Source: Oreohelix idahoensis (Eukaryota > Mollusca > Gastropoda > Stylommatophora > Oreohelicidae). Taken from it: a stretch of DNA of 64,000 nt. Positions 12,468 through 23,700 of the stretch are shown here, piece after piece. The notes under the pieces were generated by a model. The model ran no database searches. It saw nothing but the letters and a program-made list of their open reading frames with translations, and was not told the origin of the DNA. The translations under genes were made by a program, and so were the position numbers. Position 1 is the first letter of the stretch, and each line of letters begins with the position of its first letter. The stretch is taken from assembly GCA_024509875.1 (NCBI GenBank), contig JAMPIV010008516.1, positions 998,444-1,062,443 of the forward strand, given 5' to 3'.

Positions 12468-12530
12468 ATACTATCATCACAATTAAAATGCTAACAAGCA
12501 AGATACGCAGCTTATTAAGTATACACTCAC

Positions 12531-12668
12531 TTGGACTTTTCACAAAACTTTTCTGCGGCAAAGATTGCTGCCTCCACTTCAACTGCATTGTGGGAATCAA
12601 GACACAAAATGATGCTGTGGTGAACATTCTTTTTTTCAGAAATGATGCTGGCAACACTGCCAAGAGTT
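12531..12668 (-). CDS. INTS7: INTS7 exon 4
   Basis: A 138-bp exon with acceptor TTTATTTAG and donor GTGAGT. One base completes the Arg codon from exon 3, 45 codons follow, and two bases remain. It codes TLGSVASIISEKKNVHHSII and then LCLDSHNAVEVEAAIFAAEK, matching INTS7 (LGSLASIIPERKNAHHSI... in vertebrates). The LTR-like unit at 10749-12467 ends only 63 bp from its donor side, yet the donor is intact. Confidence 0.95.
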
Positions 12669-14335
12669 CTAAATAAAATAGATAAGGTGGCCAATAAAGC
12701 AAATGCAATGTTTCTAAATGGAATATAAAGCAAACACAGTATTTCTATTTGGAAGTTACCAAATAAAGAAAATACTACATTCCTATTTGGAAGTGAAATG
12801 CTATTCAATAAGAAAAGACTTGTTAACACGAGCAACAGTAATTAGATGCTGATAATAAAAGAATAGTATGAAAAAAATAAAAATAAATAATAAAAACACC
12901 AAACTAAGGTTTAAAAAAAAAACACTACAAAGATACAATATTATGGAATCTATAAGAGACAGAAAATACAAATCTTTAATTTTGTGAAGCGAGAGAAGAA
13001 ATGTATTATATAAAAACATCAGCGAGCTGTGCAGATGTGTATAGGATGTTATCACTGCTGTGAATCATAAGGTTAATTGAATTAAGTTATACACAAAAAA
13101 ATAATCAGTTTGTAGGGACTCTTTCTCTTTGCTGATTGTAGAGTCTATATACTTTTGACATAACGCGAATGGATCCAATTCTAAACAATGTAGTAATAAG
13201 TCAACTTGAACTTCCAACCAGGGGCACATCAACTAATGCCAAGACGGTATACAGTTCATTCAATTTATTTGACATCATACGGTTGACTGGACGAACATGT
13301 TGATATTGACGACGGACGGTTAACTTTCAACAGCACGGTACACAATGTAGAGTTCATATTGAAAATTACAATTAGTTCATTCAATAATATAATCCCTTTG
13401 ATAATGTCGGACTAGTTATACAGTATTTATAACACGGCATACCAGTAAACAAGTGAGGCAGTTAGATTCAATCGATCTTCTTCCAGTATCCGATGACCTT
13501 GGCAATGACTGAGATCCTCATTAGGTCTTCTATATCATATTAATGTTTCAATACTTCATATCTTCTTTCTGGTACTGGCCTCGTGATTAAACAATGTTGA
13601 ATTACAATAATACATATTTCTGCCAAAGACTTTCTGGGCATATGAGCTTAGTTATAACGAATCCTTGAGTCACCTCTGCTCAAAACTGCCACTATTCTAA
13701 GCGGCCTAAGAATGACTCGCATCATTTAAAATGCACTATAATCCTTGACAATCCTATTTTCCAGGAATATGACGGATTAAATAAATTATATTAAATGTTC
13801 AAGCATGACTCCATTTTGGAACCAATAGGTCATTGGTCCAACTAGACATCCACGTTGAAGAAAATTTACAATAATATAAATATAATACTTGCGTTCTCTT
13901 CCCGAGAAATCACAGGTACAGAGTTGACCATGGTCCTTATCTTATCAACAGACGGACGGTCATACATAGCATAATTTCACCCCGAAACACGGGTTCAAAC
14001 GCCACAAATCAATGGACTGATTTGGGAACCCAACTTGTACAACCAAACTATGACGTCGACTAATGTTTGGCAACACGTGCGGGCGGGATAACCCATACTC
14101 ACATTAGTGCACAACCGTGCGCTAAGAAAATCAAACTCACCAATAATACTTACTATCATGTAAGTCGGTGCGTAAAGTTTATTACAGAGGTAGGACCACA
14201 TATTAATAAATATGAGACTACCCTCATCTGTAAAAGACTGTAACGGCCTACAAAAAGAACGCTATTGATCAAAGTGTTCTAGAATAAACTAAGCTAAAAG
14301 AAGTTAAATGTCTAATTAAAAACTATACTATTCAC
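12669..14335. other. INTS7 intron 3, no gene or complete repeat recognised
   Basis: AT-rich sequence between exons 4 and 3. No ORF of interest on either strand. A stretch around 13985-14110 is less AT-rich and contains ACGGGTTCAAACGCC, which resembles a box B or primer-binding word, but no element boundaries could be found. Confidence 0.5.
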
Positions 14336-14482
14336 CTTAGAGTTATTGCTCTTGCTACTGGATCATTACTGTGAATAACTCCAAAGATTCTCCTTGTGAA
14401 TTCATCGACAGTAAATATTTTGTCCAGGTGTTTTTCGCTCTGCTGGGCCACCCGCAAGATACAAAGCCGAATGAAATTGTTC
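14336..14482 (-). CDS. INTS7: INTS7 exon 3
   Basis: A 147-bp exon with acceptor CTGCAG and donor GTGAAT. It starts with one base completing the Gly codon of exon 2, runs 48 codons and ends with two bases of an Arg codon. It codes NNFIRLCILRVAQQSEKHLD, then KIFTVDEFTRRIFGVIHSND and PVARAITLR, the most conserved block of the INTS7 N-terminus. The sequence on the intron side of the acceptor also stays open but is low-complexity intron. Confidence 0.95.
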
Positions 14483-14887
14483 CTGCAGATAAATAAGCAA
14501 TCACTCCAAAACACATGGTAATGATGAATGGGAGCTATAAACATATTATAGTAGTTGAAAGCATAACATCCATGGGCACTTGAACAAACAACACCCATGT
14601 GCATTTGAAACAAACAAACAGAACAAACCAAAAAAACAAACATCTGAGCATGTCGATACCAAACTGAGAAAAAAAATATTAGTAGTTTTTCAAGTTTGGA
14701 AATCACAAGGAACTTATAAGCATGAAAAATTAATATGTTACATAACTTTTTTTTTCTCTCTCCACATTTAGACAACTAAAATAAGTGATGAAAAGCAGAC
14801 GCAGAATAAATGAAAATATTACATCTTTTGATGTCTAGATGTTCTGAAGACATTGCACATATGGAAAAGCTAAGGGCTGCTTATATA

Positions 14888-16411
14888 CTGTTCAAAAAAA
14901 GAAACGCATAGTTATCCAAGGGCGCATTTTTATAAGTTTGTAAGTAAAATTTGGTGCTAGGGTATATAAAAACCAGCCTCAAATGTTCTTTACAGTGTCA
15001 AATGCATGTGTTGACCTGAATTGCGTTTGTTTTTGTAATCGTTACAACGCAGCGGTCAATAGTGTTTATGACGCAATTTTTGACCACAGCTCATGTTGCG
15101 CGCACGTGAAAGCAACAAAATTTGGGGTGAACACTATTCACTGACTAAGCAACTGAAACCCTATAAAAGGATAACGCTACACACAAAAAATTCAGTTCAT
15201 TTTCAAGCAGACATTTATGGCGTCTCTATCGATAAATTTAAGGAACATTGCTATTGGCCGACTGCATGCAGGCGAAAGTCAAAGTCAGGTTGTCAGGCAT
15301 CTAAACGTGCATCAGAGTACCATCAGTCGACTTTGGCACCGGTTCCAAGCCACTGGCTCAGTTGAAGACCGGCATCGCAGTGGACAACCCAGAGTGACAA
15401 CAACAGTGGAGGATCGCTTTATTCGGTTTCGTCACCTCAGAGACAAGTTTACAACAGCTTCCTCAACTGCCCAGTCATTGCCTGCAGGACGTCATGTGTC
15501 TGATCAAACTGTCCAGAATATACTGCATGACGCTGGACTTTGGGCACAATGACCTCACAGAGGACCTGTCCTTACGCACCCCCATAATCGACTTTTTTGG
15601 GCCAAACAGCATTGTCCCTGGGCAGCTGACAATCAATGGAGACGTGTCTGGTTTAGTGACGAATCTTTCTTTTTGTTGCAGCGTCATGATAGACGGCGTA
15701 GGGTCTACTGTAGGCGAAATGAACGTTTTGCCCAAAATTGCATTGATGAAGCTCCGCCGCATGGTGGTGGAGGTGCAATGGTGTGGGGAATGACCAGTTA
15801 CAACGGAAGGAGTCAATTGGTGCACATTGAAGGAGGCTTGAATGCGCAACGATACGTCAATAAAATTCTTCGACCCCATGTCCTTCCACTTTTGGCTGCC
15901 CAAAGGTCTGTGTTTCAACAGGACAACGCCAGACCCCATTGTGCACGGTTGACCACGCAGTTCCTGACTGCCAACAACATTCTCACCCTTCCCTGGCCAT
16001 CCCTGTCTCCAGACATGAGTCCGATTGAGCACCTGTGGGATGAGCTGCATAGACGTGTTTGTCGCCGAGACGTTGCTCCAGCCAATCGTCGTGATCTGTT
16101 CCAGGCACTCCAGGAAGAGTGGGCAGCCATCCCACAGGCCCACATCAGATGTCTGATCGCATCCATGCCCAGGAGATGCCAGTCGCTGATCGATGCAAGA
16201 GGAGACCACACACCATACTAACGGGAAAGCCCATATGCCAAAAAACTCTATCGACCCAGATGCAAAACAACTGTCAATTGATTGGTTGAATCCTAAGGTA
16301 TTCTTGTGTGCAATTTGAACAATTAACTCATTAAATTAAAAAAGTTATTGAATGTCAAAATTATGGCTATGTGTGTGCCTTCAGTAGCTATGCGTTTCTT
16401 TTTTTGAACAG
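14888..16411 (+). mobile_element. Tc1-like DNA transposon, nearly intact
   Basis: Terminal inverted repeats of 24 bp are identical at both ends (CTGTTCAAAAAAAGAAACGC... at 14888-14911, its complement at 16388-16411). TATA flanks each side, consistent with TA target duplication. The 1.5-kb length and the DD34E transposase fit the Tc1 group. It lies in INTS7 intron 2 antisense to the gene. Confidence 0.92.
15217..16221 (+). pseudogene. Tc1-like transposase (DD34E) with one premature stop
   Basis: A 334-codon frame, open except for a single TGA at 15550-15552. N-terminal helix-turn-helix segments (AIGRLHAGESQSQVVRHLNV, STISRLWHRF) bind the inverted repeats. The catalytic triad is present: Asp in VWFSDES, Asp in FQQDNARPH, Glu in SPIEHLWDEL, with 34 residues between the second Asp and the Glu. 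The stop is TGA where an Arg CGA would fit, i.e. one CpG-type transition. Length is usual for Tc1 transposases. If the stop is real the copy is inactive. Confidence 0.9.
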
Positions 16412-16509
16412 TATAGTAGGATGAAACAGAAAACTGAGGCAAACCTTCAAGTAAAAACCATGAATATTAACGGATTAAGATGCAGTCAATAAGGCATAAA
16501 CACCATCAT

Positions 16510-16800
16510 TGCAGGCAAACGCTGGAACTGGGTTGGCCATGTCTTCAGAAGGGACCCTGACTTAATCACCAGAACTGCTATGCTATGGACCCCAGAAGGA
16601 CAGAGAAAGAGAGGCAGACCAAAGACAATTTTGGCAGAGAACAGTGAAGGCTGAGATGCAAAGCATGAACCAGAGTTGGGGCACGGGATGAAGGATGGCT
16701 GCCGACTGAGTAAAATGGGGACAGTTTGTTGCTGCCCTACAAGATGCCACTAGGCGTGATGGCCAATGACTGCTTTGTCAGTCAGGGGCTAAGTATACCA
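16510..16800 (+). mobile_element. 3' end of an RTE/BovB-like LINE
   Basis: Plus-strand translation gives RWNWVGHVFRRDPDLITRTA followed by a GQRKRGRPKTI segment, the hallmark C-terminus of RTE-type ORF2 proteins. Then comes a run containing TGCTGCCCTACAAGATGCCA that recurs, diverged, inside the insertion at 37671-37838. It abuts the Tc1 element closely (about 100 bp). No start and no intact frame. Confidence 0.75.
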
Positions 16801-19333
16801 GAAGAAGATGCAGCAAAGACTACCTTGCCTTGCAAGCACATTGGTCTTTCCTCTAGAAAGTCATGTAAAAACAGCTGATTAACAGGCAGCAAAGTTATTT
16901 CTCAAGTCAGAACGACATCAAATACTTATGGACAGAACTAAATTAATGGTTTAGAAACTACATGACTTATGTAAGAATATCTGATATAGCCATCACACAT
17001 ATGACAGAAATGAAATCATGCCAAATAAATAAGTTGCTAGTATCGCTAATGCTACGTCATCAGCAGAATCCACTTAATGTAATGGCCAAAAGAAGATGAT
17101 GATGATGACACCCGGGACGTGTACTTCTTAGATACCAAGAGACTCTTTGCAAAGAATAGCAACAAAATAAAATATACAGCACTAGTGAAATAATAAATGA
17201 CCCAAGGAAACAATTAGAGATATGACAAAAATGTTTTAGATGCTGAGATCTGTCCTGGGAAACAGACGGAAAGAAATAGTATACAGGCAGAACCTTGCAT
17301 TTGCCTCATGAAATATATGCGGGTTTTAAAAGAATGAGTCAGTCAAGTAACTGTGTTGTCATTATGTCTGATATGCTTGGCGTCTGTAGCATTTCTAATG
17401 GACTAACATGTGACAGGAAATTAAAAACCTGTTAAACATTTCTTTTAGGCATTTCCAAATGATGCCATAGCCAAGAATGAAGCTGAGGATGAATTCCCTA
17501 TGTTTAAATGCTCCCAAGGCATGCGAACATACAGCCTCTGATAGCAAAAGCCCAGATTCTGGCCTTTTCATGGCAGAACTGTTTTAAGTAATGGGAGAAG
17601 GGATGACAGCAAGTCTCTGGCACCCTACCAGAATGTTTTGGATCGATGAAACTTGTAAGCCTAGGATGGCAATTCATCCAGGGGAAGGAAAACTTTTATT
17701 TTTCTTCAAACCACCTGCTGTCTTGTAGATAGGCTGAGAACAGTCAAAGACTAAGGAAAGCTAATCCAAATAAAAATGCTTGCAGAAATAAGATGCACCA
17801 AACCGAAAGGCGCAGATATTGCAGCCCAGCTGTAAATCAAAGGGGCGCACCCAGGGCTACTAGTGGTGATCATCCTGTTTCATTGGGAACAGTGGATAAC
17901 TGAGTGGACAAAATATAGAAAAAGAGCCCACATCTCTTGTGATACTGATGACCTTGTGCTATGGGTAGCAGCAGAAAAAATATGAAAACAGCAAACAGAT
18001 ACAGGAAGCCTTACAAAACTATATAAATGAACACAAAAATGGCTACTAAAAATAAATTAGAAGAACACAACAAACACAATTTTAACTCTTAAACAAAGAA
18101 CAAAAAATCACATTGACTCTGAATGAACATGAGCTGCCAGAAGATAAGCATTCCACATACCTTGGAATTATACTGGACAGCAGACTGACATGGACAAATC
18201 AAACTGATAAGTGCCTGTAAAAATGTTAGACTGTGAATGACCCTGATAATAAAAACTAGCAGGAACTGTTTCGAGTGCAGACCATCAAATGCTGAAGGTG
18301 TTAAATACAGGAAATGTTAGACTGGCACTGCAAGATGGAAGATTTCTAGCCTTTACAACTCCTTCAAAATCCAAAACTTGACATAACAACTAGAATACAA
18401 AACTAGGCTGGGAGAATCATTACAGGAGCAATGAAATAAATCCCAATAAATGAAATGAACAAGATAAAGAAAGAGCCCCCAAGTGAAATGCAGCATGTTA
18501 TGACAGTGGAGGAGAACAAGATACAAAAAAATGTATTGACAACATATCAGAAATTATGTAAAAAAAGGCAGCCAAATGGATGCAGAAATTAAGTATACGA
18601 TTATGAAATACTCAGCTCAGGGGCGCATTCCCATAGTCAGTTATGACTGAAGGGGCTATTATATTATTATTATGAAATACTTTAAAAAGATGTATAGAAC
18701 TACAGAATGAAGGGTCTTTTATGTTTGGACATGTGCCCTAATATAACTGACTAGGTTATATTTTATATTTATATAAATATATATTTTATTGCCAAAACTT
18801 TATTTTTAAAAAAAAAAAAAAAAGATAAATCAGCAACAAGTGATGTAAAGAAAAAAGACATGAGACAAGAACATGTACAAAAAAACTAAAGAATGGACAC
18901 AAAACTGCTAGCTCAGTTGCCACTGAAACTTTTTCAAACAACTTCAAAACTGAGGCAGATGCACTAAAAACAGCTACATTGTGAAAAATAGAGACAATCC
19001 TAAAGCCAAGACAGTGTTCTTCATAGAGGCCCTGTCAGTTATAACTGCCATTAAGAACTATAAAAACAACTAATGAGACAGTTTGAAACAATAATGGAAA
19101 CCAACTGCAAATTCAACAAAGTGAAAGTGCAGTTGATTCCCACCTACTGTAAGATATATGGAAATAAAAAAGGCTGATAGATTTGCCAAATAAGGCAAAA
19201 GTAACATTTACAGCGAGGACATATGAAGAGACTAAACAAAATAACAATAAAAAATGGCAGCAAAGAAAAAAATGGCATCCAGAATAAGATATAACACATG
19301 CATACCTGTCCATGACAAAAAGATATGAACATA

Positions 19334-19771
19334 CAAGGGGCTTGACATAAGTCTTGGGCCTGACCATGCCATGAAGGACATGTCACAGAGAGCTGAAATT
19401 TTGTATATTGTTTATTCCTTTTCAATATAGCCACCGTCTGAATTGACACACTTCTGCCATCTCTGCTTGACCTTGAAAAGACCTTGGGAGTAAAACACCC
19501 TATTTTTCAAACTAAACCAGTCATCACATGCCAGTATAACCTCTTCATCGCTGTCAAAATGATTTACTTTTAGCTGTTTTTTAAGATTAGGGAATAGAAA
19601 AAAGTCTGATGGAGCCAAATCTGGAGAATATGGTGGGTATGGAAGAATTTCAATATTCAAATCGTTGGCTGCTTTGTGAGACGGCGCGTTGTCTTGAAGC
19701 AAAGGTAGATTTTGAGTGCGCGTTATCCCTCGTGCACACACTTTTCTCATGTTCTTATGTCAAGCCCCTTG
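19334..19771 (-). mobile_element. Internally deleted mariner element
   Basis: A 438-bp element with inverted repeats CAAGGGGCTTGACATAAG (left) and its complement (right, with one extra base near the inner end), TA on both sides (19332-19333, 19772-19773). It interrupts the RNase H region of the surrounding LINE, so it is younger than that LINE. Confidence 0.85.
19412..19750 (-). pseudogene. C-terminal part of mariner transposase
   Basis: 112 residues containing LLQDNAPSHKA and LPYPPYSPDLAPSDFFLFPN, the last two catalytic Asp motifs of mariner transposases. Only 28 residues separate the two Asp residues, against 34 in typical DD34D mariners, so part of the catalytic core is missing. The N-terminal DNA-binding half is absent. 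Nonautonomous. Confidence 0.8.
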
Positions 19772-20338
19772 TATAGACTAAGAACTGGCCCTGCAGACTC
19801 AAATACCATCTGTTCAACAAATTAAAAATCAGATAGACATGTGTCCAAGTGAGGAAGACAAGCAAACAGTTAAATATGTCCTTCAAGAATGATGGCTCCA
19901 CAAATGGAGCAGACTGACAGTATGGCCTGCACCCCTTAGAAGGAAAAACTGTCTGGCAATAAGACTAGCCTAAGAGAAGTAGATGTGGTTATATGACAGT
20001 GAATGAAGAAGTCTTTCAGCAATGCAGATTCTTTTATAAGATGTTATTGCAAAGAATCTTAAACCAAATAAAAAGTAAACAAATTACAGTTTTACAGGAT
20101 TCTTCTGTTCAAAAACTGTCGTAAAGTATGTGACCTGTGAAATAAATTTTACAACCAAATTTCTGTGTATGACTCGAGAATTCAGTTCAAGAAACAGTTT
20201 TTATAACCAAGAGGTAATAACTTGTTCTTAAGAGGCTAGTCAAACATTGTGCATAGATGTAATCAACAAAAGAAATATATTTATACATATATGCTAACAT
20301 ATAAGCAACCATGATGCTTTTGATTCAGAAAAGCTTAC

Positions 20339-20468
20339 CCCGCACGAAAAACATCAGCTATTTTGAGCATAGCAGAGTTTATGAGAATTGGGAATGGATA
20401 TTTTTCAAATAACCTTGGAGATTTCACAACTGCCTCACACTGTACTCCAATCTGTCCACTGCGAATGG
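20339..20468 (-). CDS. INTS7: INTS7 exon 2
   Basis: A 130-bp exon between a TTTTCTCAG acceptor and a GTAAGC donor. It begins with two bases completing the split codon of exon 1 and ends with two bases of a Gly codon. The translation contains GVQCEAVVKSPRLFEKYPFP and then ILINSAMLKIADVFRAG, close to the INTS7 segment in which a basic/aromatic cluster is followed by a helix. The exon is too short and phase-split to stand out as an ORF. It lies 219 bp left of the LTR element at 20688-29230. Confidence 0.9.
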
Positions 20469-20687
20469 CTGAGAAAAGTTGTAGCAATTTATGAAACATT
20501 TAAATCACTGATGCAACTCAAATAATTATTCTTTAATGCTCTTGTATACTCTGATCAGCTGTGATTATATTTCAAAATAATGTGCACATGTGACAGAAGA
20601 CCACTTTAAAACAAAGAAGAACTGGTCATCTGCCACCCATGAAAAGAGAAAGAAGATCAAGACAAGCAATGAAATGTACTCCACAAT

Positions 20688-21297
20688 TGTCACGTGAGGT
20701 TTGGTAGGATAATAATTTGGTTTTCTTGAAACAGGGGTGCATAAAAAAAATGGTTTGGGAAATTTAAATAGTTTGGGAAAAGGGCTATTTGTTCTAGAGA
20801 TGGGAGATAAAATGTGGTACAGTGATACTAAGAGGGAAAGGGAGAGAACCCTTTAAATCAAAGCTATTGAAAATAAGGCTAGCTTACACTTACATTGTTT
20901 CTACGATTACACAGTTAGGGTTTGAGAAATTTACATATCAGGACGATTTTAGTAGGCATTAAGAAGGGAAAGTAACAATTTAGTCAAAACTTCAAAGGGA
21001 GACCACAATTAACTTAAGCCCCTTACAGGTTTTGTGAGTTGGGGACATTAACGAATGCACGAGAAAAAATGAGTAAACAGTTAATTGAGAACAGCTCATT
21101 AAGCGGCATAGGGTGAGCTTGGCGGACCAATCAGATGACTCGAAAACAAGATCGGATGATGAGACAATAAATTGGAGGACAAAAGAAATCAGTCCTGGCT
21201 GAAACTTTGAGGTGGCAAGACAAGTTGAATAGGTTTAAACTAGGCCTGCCGCAGTTCACCTAGTTAATAGAAAATCAGCAGACCCTGCACTGTAACA
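20688..21297 (+). repeat. 5' LTR, internally deleted (610 bp)
   Basis: Matches the 3' LTR from TGTCACGTGAGGTTTGG through GGTGGCAAGACA, then jumps to AAGTTGAATAGGTTTAAACT and ends CACTGTAACA. About 1.25 kb present in the 3' LTR (roughly 27897-29150) is absent. The jump point shares AGACA, so microhomology deletion is likely. Confidence 0.85.
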
Positions 21298-21440
21298 TAT
21301 AACTATTTGGTTTCGTGACCAGTCCTCACTTCATAAACCACCAGGACTGTCACATATAACTATTTGGTGCCTTTGGACCAGTTCTAGGTTAACTACCACC
21401 ACCACTGTCACATATAACTATTTGGTGCCGTGACCACTCC
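21288..21440 (+). repeat. Threefold repeat of LTR terminus plus primer-binding-like block
   Basis: Three successive units of about 58 bp. Each starts with an LTR-end-like ACTGTAACA or ACTGTCACA, then TATAACTATTTGGT, then a TGGT(GCC/TTC)...GACCA block. TGG followed by 15 or so tRNA-complementary bases directly after the LTR is the usual primer-binding site layout, so this may be a triplicated site. The tRNA was not identified. Confidence 0.7.
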
Positions 21441-21617
21441 TCCTATAGCGACACCATTTCATGATGAAACATATCAACAGCACCACCTCTAGATCAGGAA
21501 TCATAGAGAAGAGAAAGAAAATTGTTTCATGGGGAATACACATGAAATAATTGTAAAAGAGACTTCTACACGATAAAGATAGCAGCATAAATAGTTGAGT
21601 TGAAGAGACATTGAAAC

Positions 21618-23700
21618 ATGGAGAGGTGTTCGAAAACTATAGAGAACAGAAAGAAGAGAATAGTAATGAGAGAGTTCGCTTCAGAGTTAAAGCGTTGCAG
21701 AAATTATGCAGTCGATTTCCCTTGCATAAGAATAGTAGACGGATTGGTTGCAAAAGTTTATAAGATAGAAATAAAGGACATTGTTGAAATTAAGCTACAA
21801 CCATTGAAAGTGAAAGAAGGAAGACCAAAATTAAATTTGAAAAAACGAACTGAACCTACAGTTGCTAAAATGGAACTTCAAACAAAGAATGTCGCAGTGC
21901 AAACAGATGACAAAAGTAAGAAGAGTCTAATCCCAGTTAGGGTAAAGTCAAGACAAGTTACAGATGACTTACCTGATTCGTACAGTGTTGAAATGGTCGA
22001 TAAGATAGAAAAGCTGACATCTGAAGAAAGAGATATGAAGAATGACAGTGCAATCATGAAACCAGGTACATTCTTGTCGATGCTATGGAGTCAAGCACAG
22101 ATGAAGAAAGATAAACGGTTCAGAAAAGTCCATCAAACAATTGCTAATATTTCAGAGATAGAGACTGCTGATGAGATGCTGAACAGTCTAGTGTCAAAAG
22201 GAATAGGTGTTCTAGAAAACATAAAGACATTACTTCTTCAGAAAGGACAGTCAAGTCAAAGTAACACTCAAGATCAATTACAAGATGAGAAACAAGAAGC
22301 TGTCACATGCAAAAATCCAGAAAGAACTGACCTGAATTTGCAAAGTCATGTACTGGTTCCAGAATTGAGCGACGTTCCCTTAGATAGTGGATATTCAAGA
22401 GATAACAGCCTTAATCCACAAAAGAATGAAGAACAGTTGAAGCAAGTTACAGCATCAGCTCAGAGAGATTCAACAACACAAACAGACAATAGAGCTGCAG
22501 TTTCAGCAAAACAAACAGATGTTGACCTTAACACTAACACATCATGCAGGCGTACAAGAACAGTACAGAGGGTCGACAGTGTTTCGGAGGAGAAGAAGAA
22601 AATTATCAAGGTAGCTAAGCCAAATGTACAGGAGTTGAAGAAAGAAATAAAATGTATCCACAGAGAATGCGACCTTACAACCATGACAATAAAGGAGGTG
22701 CGCCAATTATTAGAGATGAACTTTGATATAGACTTATCTAAAAGAAAACAAGAGGTAAAACAACTTGTGAAAGATGTGATGCAAGAGGAACTTAATTACT
22801 GGGATGTCGAGATAGTGGATGGAGACATGTTCTTAGATTCGTCATCAAGTTATTCAGACAGTGAATCGTCAGAGGAAGAAGAGATCAGACGGAGGAGGAA
22901 GAATAAGATAAGAAATGGTGGTGCAGCCAAGAGTAACGAAGATATAAAGACACTTGTTCAGTATATTGACAAGAAGTTTGAAGAATTGAAAAAGGAGAAG
23001 TGTAGTGATAGAGAAGTACAAAAGGAACAAGATAGAAGGACCAAAGGAACGGGTCAATGGGAAATAGACAGTGTAGACCATGGAATGTCAAGGAAGAACA
23101 AAGAGGAAGAAAGAAAGTGATATAACAGAAGTAGAAGAAATAACTACACTTTGCGCAGATTTAGAGAGGAAGTTTGAAGAGTTAGAGAAGAAGACCCAGT
23201 CCACAGTCACATATGAAGCGAGTACAAGTACGGATCGAAGAGAATACCGATCCAAGAGCCGAGATAGGCTGAGAAATAGAAGTGATGATAGGAGAGATAC
23301 GGATCGACGGGAGTACCGATCCAAGAGCCGAGAGGCTAGAAAGGAGAGAAATAGGAGATACTAGGAGTATAATTAAAGGTCGAGGTAGCGACATAGAACC
23401 TGAGAGAAACTCAGGGAGTGCGAGAACGGAAGAAATGGAAGATAGAGAGAAACCGAGGCAAACGGTTGACGAAGTAAGGAGGTTAAGAAAAACTCGGGAA
23501 ATATACGAGATGCAGAGGTGGAGAGGAAGCAAAAAGTTAACGAAGTCAGAAGAGAGGAGACTCAAGATATGGATAAACTGATAGCGTTAGAGGCGCTTAA
23601 AAGTAAGGAGGCAATAGAGATGCTTAAAAGTAAGGAGACAATAGAGGCGCTTAAAAGTAAAGAGACTATGATGTTGAAGTTGATGGAGCTTATCCTTTAG
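21618..23700 (+). pseudogene. Gag-like charged protein with a DEK_C-like segment, frameshifted at the end
   Basis: Starts 320 bp after the 5' LTR, as gag would. 21618-23120 is open for 500 residues; continuations in other frames run 23080-23364, 23282-23581 and 23518-23700. The protein is rich in Lys, Glu and Arg with predicted coiled-coil character. Residues about 352-392 (MTIKEVRQLLEMNFDIDLSK and the following KQEVKQLVKDVM) resemble the DEK_C fold, an R-x-x-L-E...-DLS-x-R/K-K pattern seen in chromatin proteins. An acidic Ser block, Arg/Ser-rich repeats and a short ALKSKET-type repeat follow. No zinc knuckle or major homology region seen. Its end is interrupted by a transposon. Function not known. 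Confidence 0.55.

Larger units (their letters stand above)
17400..20040 (+). pseudogene. Decayed LINE with reverse transcriptase and RNase H remnants
   Basis: Only short in-frame motifs survive. At about 17850-17970 an Asp-Asp box reads HISCDTDDLVLW; at about 18150 a FHIP.NYTGQQTD-type region corresponds to the usual YLGI.LD motif. RNase H follows: TVFFIEALSVITAIKNYK at about 19005 and VQLIPTYCKIYGN at about 19125. After the mariner insertion the C-terminus resumes at 19775, with a stretch reading like PLERKLYGNKT near 19935. Many stops and shifts. 17000-17400 is unassigned. Confidence 0.55.

Noticed and set aside
12434..12676. Plus-strand 80-codon frame
   Set aside because: Antisense shadow of INTS7 exon 4, which has matching splice sites and family similarity on the minus strand.
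13985..14110. Primer-binding or box B word (GGGTTCAAACGCC)
   Set aside because: No LTR or SINE boundary, no duplication around it.
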